Below are positions 47,115-59,930 of a stretch of DNA of 64,000 nucleotides, one piece after another. Below the pieces are notes generated by a model. The model worked only from the letters and a program-made list of their open reading frames with translations. It was not told where the DNA came from and ran no database searches. The translations under genes and the position numbers were made by a program. This DNA is from Sipunculus nudus (lineage: Eukaryota; Annelida; Sipuncula; Golfingiida; Sipunculidae). Positions within the stretch are counted from its first letter, which is position 1. Each line of letters begins with the position of its first letter. The stretch covers positions 17,357,508 through 17,421,507 of the forward strand of contig CM049313.1 of the NCBI GenBank assembly GCA_026874595.1, in the 5' to 3' direction.

Positions 47115-47240
47115 ACCGTGAATCCTCGAAATTACGACCACCAACAGGACCTCGATAAAGTGGTCACATTCTCGAGGTAGTCGTCGGTTATAGAGAGAAA
47201 CAAAGATATTAGACCATGAACAAGTGTTGGTAAATTGTCG
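47115..47240. mobile_element. Possible MITE fragment
   Basis: CCTCGAAATTACGACCACC…GGACCTCGATAAAGTGGTCACATTCTCGAGGTAGTCG has internal palindromic character (CTCGA/TCGAG, GGTC/GACC). Only one end is recognisable. Confidence 0.3.
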
Positions 47241-47272
47241 GATGTAATAAATCGTGGTTAGATATGTCTACA

Positions 47273-47275
<3 letters not shown>

Positions 47276-47346
<71 letters not shown>
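47276..47346. repeat. (TA)n microsatellite
   Basis: About 35 TA units. The following sequence to 48780 shows no recognised feature. Confidence 0.95.
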
Positions 47347-47351
<5 letters not shown>

Positions 47352-48780
47352 TGGTAAAAATGTTACTATGTAAATTACGACATAAGACACAGTACAGTCA
47401 CATCAGATGAAGAGGCAGATTTGGGGGTAGCCTCTCTTATCCGACCTAAAAATCTGGGTCATTAAATAATAAGAGCTGAATACCGAAATGCTGCGCCAAA
47501 ATTTAGCATCTCGCACAGTTTTCATGTCCATCCATCTGCATGCGAGAGTTATTTTTAAAGTCCTCCAACACTCCCGACAGACCTGATAACCTTAATACCT
47601 ACCCCCGTTTTCTCTATAATCCGTCCTTCAGACGAGCGCCTAAAATTCAGGTTGATACATGATGGGTATTAACAAAAAAGGAAATAGTGTTTTAAATGAG
47701 AGTTTAATTCTCAATAATTTTGTGATATGGTCTAATTGGTTAGTCTCTATTACACCGAGGCGTGCTTCAGAGTGATAACTATGAAAAAATAAATAGATAC
47801 CGGAGAACATAGCTACACTTCACACCAATCAAGCCTTCCACTTTCTTCCCGGCTTATTGGCAGTTGAAAAGCACTCGTTGGCAATTTGGGTGCCTATATT
47901 ATTATCGAAATAATTCACATTTTTTGTGCCTGTGGTATTAACTGGCGTTGAATAAACCCTTTTAAGGAAACTCCGTGCCGGTGGCAAAACATGCTTTCCT
48001 TTTGCAATCCCTCTGTTGTAGAGAGTCCTTTGAACTGAACGGTAGTTTTATATTACATTTCTTATTCATAGTTTTCATCTTCAGTTTTTCTGGATTATGA
48101 CAGCAAACACGCAAGAAGTATTATGGAGTGATTTAAAGTACTGGACCGAAGTGAACAAAAAACGTATGAGCGCTACTTATGTTTTTATTGCTCGGACTAG
48201 TTTCTACTTCGATCAGAAAGTACATAAATTGTACTGGAGATCCATGAAGTATCCTACTAGCAATTGAGAATTTGGGCGTGGTCCCTAAAGGGTTATTCCG
48301 CCGATACACGTCCCTCTTTCGGCAGATATATCCTCTCCAGAACGATGTTATGGAGTACATCATGATACATCCTCGTCGTTATCGATACCCTGACAGGTTA
48401 TTTTTTCACCTAGTTTCTCGAAACCGTTCATGGAGGCTACCATTTCCTGTTAAACCCGGATGTTATATGTCATATGTCGAAATTTTGGGTCTACCACTTG
48501 TAAAGGTAACGATGCCAATATAATGACATGTTATTATAATATAAAGTTCTGCCCTTTACACGTATATATTAATAACTATAAGCTGTAAGAAAGAACTTGT
48601 GATGGCGGTTCCTTGCAGGTCTGGGACGATCAAATGTTGTATGTTTACTACTAACAGATGCATGTATGCGAAAATACATGTAAATGTATTCCATATAATT
48701 TAACATGAAATGTCGGAATATATGTATATATCGTGGGTTGTTGCAAATTACATGTGTATTGATTTGACACACCTAGGAAA

Positions 48781-49444
48781 CGTAACGCTCTCTACACAGC
48801 GCTTTACGTATAGGCCTACTACCTATATCGTAAGGCGCTGTTTGTTTTGACCTCGTATCCTGAATTGCTACACCAGAGGGGAGCAATGTATTTTTGTCCA
48901 ATCAGATGAGACCTTGTGCTGAAAGACACAGCCAAGCGAGGAATACACGGAGCCAATGTTGTTCATATCGTTTTGAGTGACAGCTCATCGCCCCGGTAAC
49001 CGTCTCAACAGGCCACAGGCTCAGAGAGAATGGCCCCAGACGTGGTTTGCCCAGGGCCTTGGGCACATAGAATGCCCGGCCTGTGAGCTGTAATTCAAAC
49101 GAAACGTAACAACGCTGGCTGGTTTCAGTTCTGCAGACAACACATACATGGCTACGCTAATACAGTCATAATGTCATAATCGAGTAATGCGAGAATGCAG
49201 AGGGAGCAATTAAAATTCGACCATAAAATGTCATCAAGAGGCGCTTGAAGCACAGCTGTGGGCGGAGCCAGGATGCCTGTCGAGTGTTTGTTTATTGGCA
49301 TCTGGTTGGCTGCTTGTCACATCAAACGCACTTTTTCAGCGGACAACGAACTGCCGTCTGGTGTCTAAGTGTATCATAAACGGTCAAAGCCGGCAGAGTG
49401 AAAATCAGTTGTTTCATAAGAAGCGCAAGATTTCCGCTTTCTCG
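48781..49444 (-). repeat. ~0.7 kb CCAAT-rich dispersed repeat, copy B
   Basis: Inverse-complement partner of 23737-24429, inside the large GalNAc-transferase intron. Carries the same CCAATCAGATGAGACC, CTCCGCCC-like and TTTGACCGTTTATGAT blocks. A few small indels make it about 30 bp shorter. Confidence 0.85.
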
Positions 49445-50149
49445 TAAGCATAAGGAAACGTAAGACAGTCAGTTTATGATTCATGTTATGTCTGTCCTTT
49501 GTAATAACATTATACGATCAAAGGTTGTCTATAAAACTCTTTATTTACATAAAATCATATGATTGATACAATTTTTACTGAAAAAAAAAGAACTTATTTT
49601 GACTGAGATTTTTACAACATTGTGAGTCGGTCCTATAGGGAATAACTCTGCTGTTGAAATATTCTTGCTAATACAAATGTGACAATAACACTACAAGAGT
49701 GCATAATAAGCCCGTCGTGTCTTGGGACATCTGACCTAATTAAATATGCATGGATTATGCCGAGTATCAACCTAAGGCGGGGAATCTATTCGATAATATT
49801 TAAAGGGAGTTTTGTGAAAAAGGAAAGGACGGGCGGACGTGAAAATACGACCTGTCGTAGGCGGGCGTAGGAAAACAATACAGATGACGTGAAAGATTAA
49901 AGTCCATTGAATCCGAAAGATATGCCTTCGGATATCCGTAAGACAAGCTTGGGTAAATGGATTGATATTTACCCACACATAGAAACCATGAAATGAAAAG
50001 GATAACATGGTTCCTGGTAATTGCGGCAAGTCCGAGTTTTCATAGGTGCGTTCTTGTAGATATACATGATACTGCAAGTATATATAAAGCTTCGGAGGTG
50101 TGATGGTGTTTTGAAGAGGCTGGAATATATAGGTGGAAATAACCCCGTT

Positions 50150-50215
50150 TTTCGACCCCAAAATAGCCCCCCCCCCCCCCTTCTGGACCCGCGCCTGGTC
50201 CCCCCCCCCCCCCCC
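50150..50215. repeat. Poly-C tracts around a MITE-end-like sequence
   Basis: Two C tracts bracket TTCTGGACCCGCGCCTGGT, which resembles the end of the hAT-type MITE family seen at 34023. Confidence 0.6.
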
Positions 50216-50568
50216 GTGTCACTGTTTTTAAAAGGCGAAAGGCGCTATTGGCTCTTTATCACCAACTGTCTACTAAGATTTCGCTTTAAATATCCAAAGC
50301 ATTTGTATTTTGAAGTAAGTCACTATGAAGCTTCTTGATGTGGAAATAACCTGACTACATTCTGTCGCACTGTAGTGTCTCTGTGTATATGAGAGGACAC
50401 TTCGCCCTGTAATACAATTAAGAAAGCGGCATTATGATCTTGTTTTGTCTTTGACTGATACACAAAAACACCGCTAGGTGGGCTTACGATATGCAGCAGG
50501 AAATATTTTTTTTTCGAGTCGGGGTATTTATATCATAACTATTAGTGGATTAAATTAAAAACCAGTAT

Positions 50569-52740
50569 TGTTAGCGCGGGGGCAGACAGTGAGTGAGCGG
50601 CCGATATGCACAGCAGCTTTAGTATAAATAAATGAGTACTATACTGATATTTTATTAATCAGGAAACAAACTTTAAAACCAATTAATGTTCCTTTTTAGT
50701 AACCCAGGAGATTGTGATAAATCAGTCCATTTTGGTAAAAAGGACTTCTTGGTCCAGGGTCACATTAAGAATTACTGAGAGGCCTTTGATAACTGAGACT
50801 GGAGGTATAAATAAGGGTTCTGTATTGTGTGAGTGCTCGGTACTGGAGGCAAACCAGGCATTAGTGTGTATTTTTTCAAACACGAAGAATGGCGGTTCAA
50901 ATAATGCACTAGTTCAAACCAATCAACAACGCACTATGTCAAATTACATTGGTAGTTCAACAGGCGCTTATGGCTTATTACGGAAGCCTTTTTTTTCAAG
51001 TTCACGTTTTGCACATTCATAGTGATCCAGCGCTGTGAAAAAAAAAAATAAAAAAAATCATTTCTAACTCAGTCCTGTGGGGAAACGATACTTTACTCTG
51101 ATGCTTGGTCCGCGGAATAGGGTTCTTTCAACTTGTGAGAACAGTTGCCTCCAACGTTCTTGTGCGTGTGTTTGTTCACACCATAACTCACGCAGTCGTG
51201 AACAGAATCCATGACATTTTCAGGGCACCTCGGCAAATAGGCCGATGAAGAATCGATTTGGTGTAGGTCCGACTCATGGTCTGGATCCAGGGACAACATA
51301 CTGGAATATTAACAGATGTGCAGTCACATATGCACGTATGGACCTGGGAATATGGGCTAAAAAAGTGAATGCTAACACGCTTTAGCTTCGTGTGCCATGC
51401 GATTGGCCTGTCCGCCTTTCCAGGTCACAGTCGAGCGCCCAGCATTTCAGAGTGAGGTAGTCGATTGATACACGGCTTGTGTACACCGGCAATCCCAATG
51501 TATCATCTTCAGAACCGGGATTTCAATGTTCTCATAGCGTTATAAAAAAAAGTGTGCTCTCAGTTTTGTGGGGAGCTGCCGTCCGCATCCCGCAATAGGG
51601 AATTCCTAAGAATGCATATTTTTGTTTATTTTATATATTATCCATAATTCATAAATGTCATAGTCAGTGGTCCCTTAATGTGACAGTAAACAGACAGCAA
51701 GAATGGAAGTATAATGCAAGACTTTTGCTGATGGGAATAAAGTACCCAGACTATTTTTCCCATCAGTCACACATTTTAAACACTACCTCTTAGTTTGAAA
51801 TTACCAAGAAATTAAATATTTCTCTCGTTTCATACTGGTGGCCAACGAGCGAGTGCTCAAAATTCTTTTTTTTTTAAATATAAGGTCTATTTTCTGTAGG
51901 TGGAGATATTAATAATGTATTGCATTATGTTTAAATGTATTGTATCACAGCATAATTTGATTTAATAAAATGACTTTATCAAAATAATGACATGTACTGA
52001 TTTTCAGGCAGATATAATAACATAGAATTTATATCCTAATAACCTTCGGACTTAGGGAGCTGTTACTAATTTGACAGTACAACTGTAATCATTATTTCGG
52101 CATTGACGGAATGTGACATAGTAATTGAGGGCCCTGGTAATATGCCCGCTCATTTTATATAGCAAATCGAATGACCTGTGTACTGTCTATTTTTGAATGA
52201 TGATGAAGGTAGGCAGAGATCAGAAAGGTATGTTATCATACAGCTGTCTGGCTATCAGGTTTTAAATGTACGCGGTTCAGAATTAGCCAGAAGTCAAAAC
52301 CTCACGTTAAAACAATAGTGTACACCTCATAAGCTGTGTCGATAGTTCACCATTTTGCCTTTGGCACTTTGTTATAAGCTACATCCTCCCCACAACATAA
52401 ACGACACACTTATGAATTATATATCTTCCTCTACAAATGATTTTCTCCATCATCATTATCACTGACATCCGTAATTATTCAACCGACAGCACCATCTAGT
52501 CATACAAAGAGGAAAGTAATCTCTCTAGTTGGTTCCATTATTTGCTGCCCACTGAGGTTTCCCTATACTAGCTTATTCAAAGAAACGTAAAAAGTGCAAA
52601 ATCGTGGGCTTTATGACATGTGTCAGACAAGTCTTATGTTTCCTAGCCGGTAAAAGTTTAATGTATCTTTTGTTGAATGAAAAAAAATAATGAAAAACCA
52701 TTGTTAGCGCGGAGGTATACAGTAGGCGGTTGGCGTGTTT
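50569..52740. other. Region bracketed by similar TTGTTAGCGCGG starts
   Basis: TATTGTTAGCGCGGGGGCAGACAGT (from about 50567) and CATTGTTAGCGCGGAGGTATACAGT (from about 52701) are in the same orientation 2.1 kb apart. They could be starts of two copies of one repeat or LTR. Between them a 68-codon minus-strand ORF (51093-51299) follows an ATTCCAG acceptor-like site but matches nothing I know. Confidence 0.3.
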
Positions 52741-53689
52741 AGCGGTTATACCGGTGACGCGAGCCGTTATTGATGTAACGTTTCCAGATATATATCCACG
52801 TTTGACGAAGCTCCCTGTGTGCTAGCTGTGACGTAGACAATGACCTGCACTCACATATACCAACAGCACGTACCCTCAATAATAAAGATTGATTGTATAA
52901 AGCATCTCATGCCATACATTTTTAATGTACTTGACCATGGTACCACTCGCCTTTTGTCACGCATGGCCACAGAAATGCCCGTTTTCCTTCTACTTATACT
53001 GTCGGGAACGATGGCAAATGTATCCTAAAGGGTTATTTCTCGTATTAATTGTGCCATAAATCCTTCAAAATGTGTTTCTTTTTTACTGATAGGAGCAATT
53101 GCAGCGCCGTCTGTCAGGAATTACATCAAAAGCGCAAAAAAGAGTAATACCCTAATGTTGTCAAGGTCAATTTTTTAACATAAATTCTATTTTGCATACT
53201 TTTCTACAGACGATTACACATTATACATTATAGTGAGTGCCTTCCATTATTTTCATGCCTCAGAAAGAGCTCTATTTATATCTAGACTATCTTTCTAAAA
53301 TGAGAAAAATAAACAACCGTAATGACAAATTCCCTACATCAGCTAAAATATTACTTTTTCTATATCACAACACGCAAACAACGACACATATATTGTACAA
53401 CCCTAACGATTCATAATTGATAATCAATAATAAGATAAATGAATATCCGATAATTTAATCTATTGAATGGTTCAAAGGTTGATTATCCACACGCAATAAC
53501 CATAGTATAATTTATGGAATTGGACCTGGTCCAAAATAAGCGTTATTCCGCTTTAAACTTAGCCAATACACGTCCAATTGCTACCAAAGTCTCTCCGCAG
53601 ATAGATTCCTGGCAAAACTATGTCCTGGTGTGCTTTCGTGTCTCATTTCCGCGCACTTATCAAGACCTGTTAGGTTACTAGGACACTAT

Positions 53690-55600
53690 ATGGTTTAAGC
53701 AGGGTCGCGCCGCCGCCGCTAAAAAGATTTCTTTTTGACGCGACAACTTGAGAAAGGTATCACGGATCTTTAACAAACTTGAAATGTACATATATTTGGA
53801 TGAGAGAACAAAGCCTATAAAAATGGGGGTCATGAGCTTTACCAGGAGAGTGACCTTGACCTTGAAAATGTTTATTTTGGTGGAAAAACACACAAATTCT
53901 TTAATATCTCGAGATTGCATGGATTGATCCAAAATTCAAGTTGACCGAAGATCTTGGATATTGTTGTCATCTACCGAAAACTGGTGACTCACCTTTTATC
54001 CTTTTCTTCTTTACGTGCCGTTTAATACCCCGATCATTGCCACTTGACAGTACTGTGAGCATTTTAAGTCAAAAACTAATTGAAAGATTTCTTTCATATC
54101 ATGCATATACACAATTATGGGTTATGGAATGATGTATATTTAGAATGGGGTCATGACCTTTCCTATGAGAGTGGCCCTGACCTTAAATATCGCTATATAA
54201 ATGTGCAAATCATAAAAAAATAATAACTATCTCAATAAGTGATTAATGGATTGGTAAAAAAATCAATTTGTTCTGAGGTCTCGAATAGCTTTGTCTTCTG
54301 CGGAAGATAGGTGGCGCCATCTTCTGTCCATTTCTTGTTTACATGCCGTTTAATACCCCCATCATTGCCAATTAACAATACTGCGAGCATTATAAGTAAA
54401 TATAATTGACAGATTTCTTTCATAGCATGCATATACACAATTATGGGTTATGGAATGATGAATATTTTAATTGGGGTCATGACCTTTTCTAAGGGAGTGG
54501 CCCGGACCTTAAATATTGCCATATAAAGGTGAAAATCACAAAAAAAATCTAACTATATCATGCATGGATTGGTGCAAAAAATCAAATTGATCTAAGGTCT
54601 TGGATAGCTTTGTCTTCTGCGGAAGATAGGTGGCGCCGTCTTCTGTCCATTTCTTGTTTACATGCCGTTTAATATCCCCATCATTGCCACTTAACAATAC
54701 TGCGAGCATTATAAGTCACAAACTTATTGACAGATTTCTTTCATATCATGCATATACACAATTATGGATTATGGAATGATGTATATTTAAATTGGGGTCA
54801 TGAACTTTCCTATGAAATCGGCCCTGACCTTAAATATTGCCATATAAAGATGAAAGTCACAAAATAAAAATCATAACTATCTAAGGGATGCATGGATTGG
54901 TCAAAAAATCAAATTGATCCGAGGTCTTGGATAGCTTTGTCTTCTGTGAAAGACAGGTGGCGCAAATATCTGTCCTTTTATTGTTTTCGTGCCTTACAAT
55001 ACCCAATCATTGCGACTTAACAGGTTTGTGAGGATTATAACTAAAAAACTATAAGACAAACTAGGCTGAAATTGTGCATCTCTTTTGATCTTGAATACCT
55101 CCATCTTGTATGCAAGACTAGTGGTGCCATCTGCAATCGTTTTTGTGTGGCGTCCATCCGTACGTTTGCTTCAGGTGAATACTGCTCATATCTCAGGAGT
55201 GGTTTAATGTATTGGTCTGACATTTGGCATGTACATCCATCTTGGAGAGTTTTCTCGATAAGTAATCAGGTGGCACAATCAACCTTAACGTTTTCATAGT
55301 AAAAATGAATGGCCCCTTTCTCAGGAATGATATGCTGTATAGGCTGAAAGTGTGCTTGTTCATAGATCTTGGATGCCTCCATCTCATTTTAAAGACTGGT
55401 TTCGCAATCTGCATTTTTGTACGTGTGGGTCCATCCGTACCTTTGCTTTAGGTCAAAAATGCTTATATCTGAGGAGTCGTTCAATGTGCTGGTCTGAAAT
55501 TTTGCATTCACATCCATCTTGGGGAATTTTCTCTTCAACCAGACAGGTGGCGACACCTAACCTACCATTTTTTATAGTATAAATTAATCCTCTTTTCTCA
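53690..55600. repeat. ~322-bp tandem repeat array
   Basis: Four clearer units, aligned on GGTGGCGCC.TCTTCTGTCC-type segments near 53981, 54310, 54629 and 54955. They share TGCCGTTTAATACCCC.ATC, ATTGCCACTTAACA.TACTG, CATGCATATACACAATTATG and GGGGTCATGACCTTTCC. Two more diverged units (period ~290) follow to 55600 with GTCCATCCGTAC.TTTGCTT. Located in the large GalNAc-transferase intron. Confidence 0.85.
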
Positions 55601-58020
55601 AGAGTAATTTTATATTATTGGTCCCCATATTTGGTGAAATTAATGTTTCTCAACTTAATAATTTGAAGAAACCATGGTCGCTTGCCAAGTGTCAGTTTAT
55701 GCTGCTGAAGATGGGAGCCTATTCTTTGGGGGGTGGGGGGTGTAATAGTCAGGGAATACTTTGGCACCTGCGATGCCTAGAAATGTCATTTGATAACTGC
55801 CTTTTTTGATGACACACCATAACCTTGATATTACAGGTCGCGTGGGTATACCGCTAGCTATTTGAATGCGAGGCCACAGAACCTAGTTAGTAAACGATAT
55901 CTATCAATCAAGGCTATATTTTATATTAAATCTAAGGTTAATTATTCTGCGTAGGAGTTGTACAAAAAGACGAGTCTCCTTTATTAGTTGGTTTACAGAT
56001 TTGAAACAATACCTTTATGTTTTTGTTGTTTCATTCCAAGGAAAAGAAAGTCTGTCGCGAGAAACACTTTGATAATGAAATTAGGTAAATATAAAAATAT
56101 TTTCTCGACATTAAATGTAACACTTGTGTGAGCCGTGACAAAATACCCATTGACCCCTATATCTCTAAGGCTTTATAAAACATATACCTTATTTAATACC
56201 GGGGAGACCAGCTGATACCCTGTCAATATATAAACTCTTTCTACGCGCCACGCCAATGCTCGGCTTTGATATTCAATTTCGTGAGGTGTTTTATATATTA
56301 TTTTAACTAATGAGGTAAGGCTAAATTGGCTTGTGGAAATTGAAGTCTTAACAAAACCCGTTAGTTGTATTTTATATTAAGTTTAATTTCCACAAGTCAG
56401 CAAAGCCTTACTTATTTAATCTAAGCAAGCCTCATCAGTTGTTTTTCATATTAAGTTTTGATTACGTTGTCTCTACTAAATGTGTGGTTTATATGCACCA
56501 ATGACACTATTTGCTTATTTTCTGAGTAAAATAAATGACAATTTAACATTCTTAAGACAGAACTAAATGTTTTACTCGATATTATGCGGGGGCGTACACA
56601 GAAATAGACATAGATTTATGATCAATTATACCCGGCCACATATTGACCGATGCCAAAAACGACAAAAAGAGTCTGATGCTATAACTGGCAATTACAGGGA
56701 TGGTTTTTGCCAGCGTCAATAATTGCCAATTAGACTTGGTTTATTCATTCAGTTTGTCCTTGGCAATGTCGTCATTGCGTCTATTGGAAGGCCCTGATTA
56801 ATTTATGGTCTGCGTAAATTGACACTATATCTATACACCGGACAATGAGCCTCACACAGAAAGCGAGCTATAACATTTAGTTTGTCAAGGCAGCAGAAAA
56901 AAATCGTGACGTTTGTTTAGCATGTGCCACAGCAATTTTTATCGTTTCAAACAATTCCGCTGCCAACCTGTCAATACAATAAAAGGGGTATACTGTTGCG
57001 GCGGATTTCAGGCAGACTAAGGTTAATTGTTATTTGATCCAGTGCTCCGCCCGGCTAATAGACGCTGCAGGGTCATTACAAAAGATTACAAAAAGTTTTA
57101 CCAAAAGGAGTGGTCTTGAAATCATCACCCATTTTTCCATGTGATATTATTTACATGAAATCATTATACGTTAATTTTTTTATTTATCATATTCAATTTT
57201 TATTTTTTAATATTTTTATTTTATTTCAACTGACCGCTAGTGCCGTCAAGTGCCCAAGACGCAAACTAAGGCAGCTTCCATCGTGGTGTTTAGATCAGGA
57301 AAATGGAAATTGGTTTTCCTAAAAATTTAAATATATATGAGATATTCAGGTATTCAAACAAGTAAAATATCATGCCTTACGTAGCCGTAATATTGAAACT
57401 GAGGTGTTCTAAGTTTGAACAGACAGATACAAGTAATTTTAACAAAAAGTAAAAAATTCATGGACTTATTTTAAACTACCGCCTAAGTAACTGCCCCTGC
57501 CAACTGATTTCCCATTTCCATATTTAACTTCTTCTCTTGCGTCGACCGTTGCAGAGGCTGTCCATTAATTAATGCAGCGGAAAAGTATGACGAATGGAAA
57601 TGACAGAAATAAGAGAAGTTGTTTCAGTATTGATACTCTTATGGGGATAAGATAAAATTGAAATATTCAGATTAGGAAACTGGTTTATGTGAGTGGAAAT
57701 AATACACAGCGCAGATTGATTAATGAAATTATTTAAATTTACTTTGCAGTTGATATTTACCACTGAATTGCTCGGAAAAACAAACAATAAATTATCAGAT
57801 ATTATTGAATTTTGTGTTTTCCTGATCAATAAATGAACTTTTCATCATACTGATGTTTGGATTTTTAGATTCATAAATATTAAAATATATGAGCACCAAA
57901 GAATACGAAACCAAATTTGCCTCTGAAATAATTCTGAATTAAGATAGAATGAGATCCAATGGTATTTTTGGATAACGTATTTAACCTGATATTGCATTAA
58001 CAACCACATAGAATAACACA
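55601..58020. other. GalNAc-transferase intron, mostly featureless
   Basis: Apart from the hairpin at 56315-56411, I see no gene or element; short ORFs such as 57110-57322 lack any family resemblance. Confidence 0.4.
56315..56411. repeat. ~36-bp imperfect hairpin
   Basis: GTAAGGCTAAATTGGCTTGT… pairs with …ACAAGTCAGCAAAGCCTTAC across a ~25-base loop. The loop plus right arm is partly repeated in direct orientation at 56434-56467 (CAGTTGT…CATATTAAGTTT). Confidence 0.7.
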
Positions 58021-58025
58021 CACAC

Positions 58026-58053
58026 AAATATATATATATATATATATAATTAT

Positions 58054-58101
<48 letters not shown>
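58026..58101. repeat. (TA)n microsatellite
   Basis: Two TA runs separated by AATTATACA. Confidence 0.95.
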
Positions 58102-58103
<2 letters not shown>

Positions 58104-58759
58104 GCGGGATATTAATGACAAACTAACTTATTATGAGAGAATTTGAATAAAACAGAACATAACGCTATAATTATAGGTTTATCTACCAGGCTACGGTAAC
58201 CAAACATAACGCAATAGTTTGATCAACCTCTAAATGATACTATTACCAAACCAAAGCTGACGCTTTATTTGTAACGGTATCATTGCTATTCCAGTTGCAA
58301 TCATTGAAATTTTGTAATCATTTTAGAATGAATATGATTAAAAGTTTATATAAAAATAGAGTCAAACCATATTTCAACCGACAACGGTCTACAAATTTGA
58401 ATTGATTTTAATGTAAAGCGCAATCATACCCCTCTCTAATGAAATAATTATTTTCTTGGAAATTCACAATTGTTTAAGTTTATATAATCTAAATTTAAAG
58501 TATAATTGATCTTATTTAGTAATTAAATGAATAATTTAATTCAATGTGCATGGTTTCAGGCGCAATCAGTGTTACATGGCTAAACGTTTTACTTGTATTT
58601 TGAATTTCTACCATGGCTATTGCATTACATTACGTGAAAAAACCTCACACTGCACTATCGCATGGTCTACCCACTGCGGCTCCTCCTTGAATATCGAAAA
58701 CTAGCATCTATACTATAATAATACAGAGTTTTCGTCCTAGAACCAGGCCTGTACCCTAC

Positions 58760-59194
58760 TTCATATTCGTGAGGGTTTCTAATTCGCGGTATTTGCGAAA
58801 GGGAACTAATCGCGAAAATTGAACCTTCCTGAATAAGACGCCCAACATACACAGAAGATCATTCATTTAAACCGTGGTTTCATTGATATTTGATGTACAT
58901 TATCCGTGCTTATTATCCATTACTTAAAAGGCTATGATTCTTGGAATATTAATATATATCTTTTATTTTATCCATTTGTCAAAGAATGGTATTATAAATA
59001 ATATGATATCTTATACATTAGCTGTCTATGATTAACAGGCATATACAAATCTTTAAGATCGTGCGAGCATATTAACTATTTCATACAATAAAGGATATAT
59101 ATTATGTCTAGTCTATTGTATGGTGAGATCGCGAAAATCGAACCCTCGCGAAACACTAGGGGAAATCGCGAAATTTTTACCTCGTGAATATGAA
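58760..59194. mobile_element. Small foldback MITE
   Basis: TTCATATTCGTGAGGGTTTC…AATTCGCG…AATCGCGAAAATTGAACC at the left is mirrored at the right by GCGAAAATCGAACCCTCGCG…ATCGCGAAATTTTTACCTCG and TGAATATGAA. About 435 bp with diverged inverted arms of ~70 bp and no coding. Confidence 0.55.
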
Positions 59195-59219
59195 ATCATT
59201 TAAAGTATCTCACAACTAA

Positions 59220-59420
59220 GCTAGCTAGGGTGCTGTATTTAACGTGACACTGCCCTTTATGTTTTATTTTATCATTTGTTTATTGTAATGTGTAAATTGT
59301 TTACTCCTCTATTTCATTTCTATACTGTCTTTGTCTGACACGGTGATGTTTTATTGCTTATTTCTCTTTAAAGGGGCAAAATAGCATGAATGTGCCAAAA
59401 TAAAAATAAAAAAAATACAT
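59220..59420 (+). mobile_element. Possible 3' end of a LINE-type retroposon
   Basis: CTTTAAAGGGGCAAAATAGC then ATGAATGTGCCAAAATAAAAATAAAAAAA gives an A-rich tail with AATAAA, as at 3' ends of CR1/L2-like copies. No coding left. Confidence 0.35.
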
Positions 59421-59885
59421 TGAAATAGTTGCTATCGCCGTGGAAGTAAATACAAGCAATTCTGAAAGACTGGATTTGAATTCCTCATCCTAATGAGAGA
59501 ATAGGACTTAGACAACCAATCAAATATGAAACTAATATTCCGCAGTGATATGCAAATAATTAAAATCATCAGATAAAAAAAATACTGTTTAAAAAAAAAA
59601 GTGACATGTTTGTTTAAATTGTCTCACTTTTATTTCAATAAGATTCAGCATATAGATCACGGCTATGTTAGCGGCTAACTATATACTCCTTGAAATTCTG
59701 AGATCGCAGTCGTGCTGTCGGGGTAACCTGGTTTCGGCAATTCTGTGGGTCAATCTTGAAAGGCATGTTTGTTAAACAGTTTTAATTATTTGCAGGATAA
59801 TCAAGTTATCTCGTTTTACATGTTATAAATTCAAACACCACATAACCAGTGCACAACTTATAAACATTTCTATATCTTGACACTT

Positions 59886-59886
<1 letters not shown>

Positions 59887-59924
<38 letters not shown>

Positions 59925-59930
59925 TATTTT
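59887..59930. repeat. (TA)n microsatellite
   Basis: About 16 TA units. Poly-G tracts follow at about 60346-60360 and 60437-60450; the remainder to 61902 shows nothing recognised. Confidence 0.95.

Noticed and set aside
50714-51022. 102-codon plus-strand ORF
   Set aside because: No domain, no splice or promoter context and composition typical of random AT-rich sequence.
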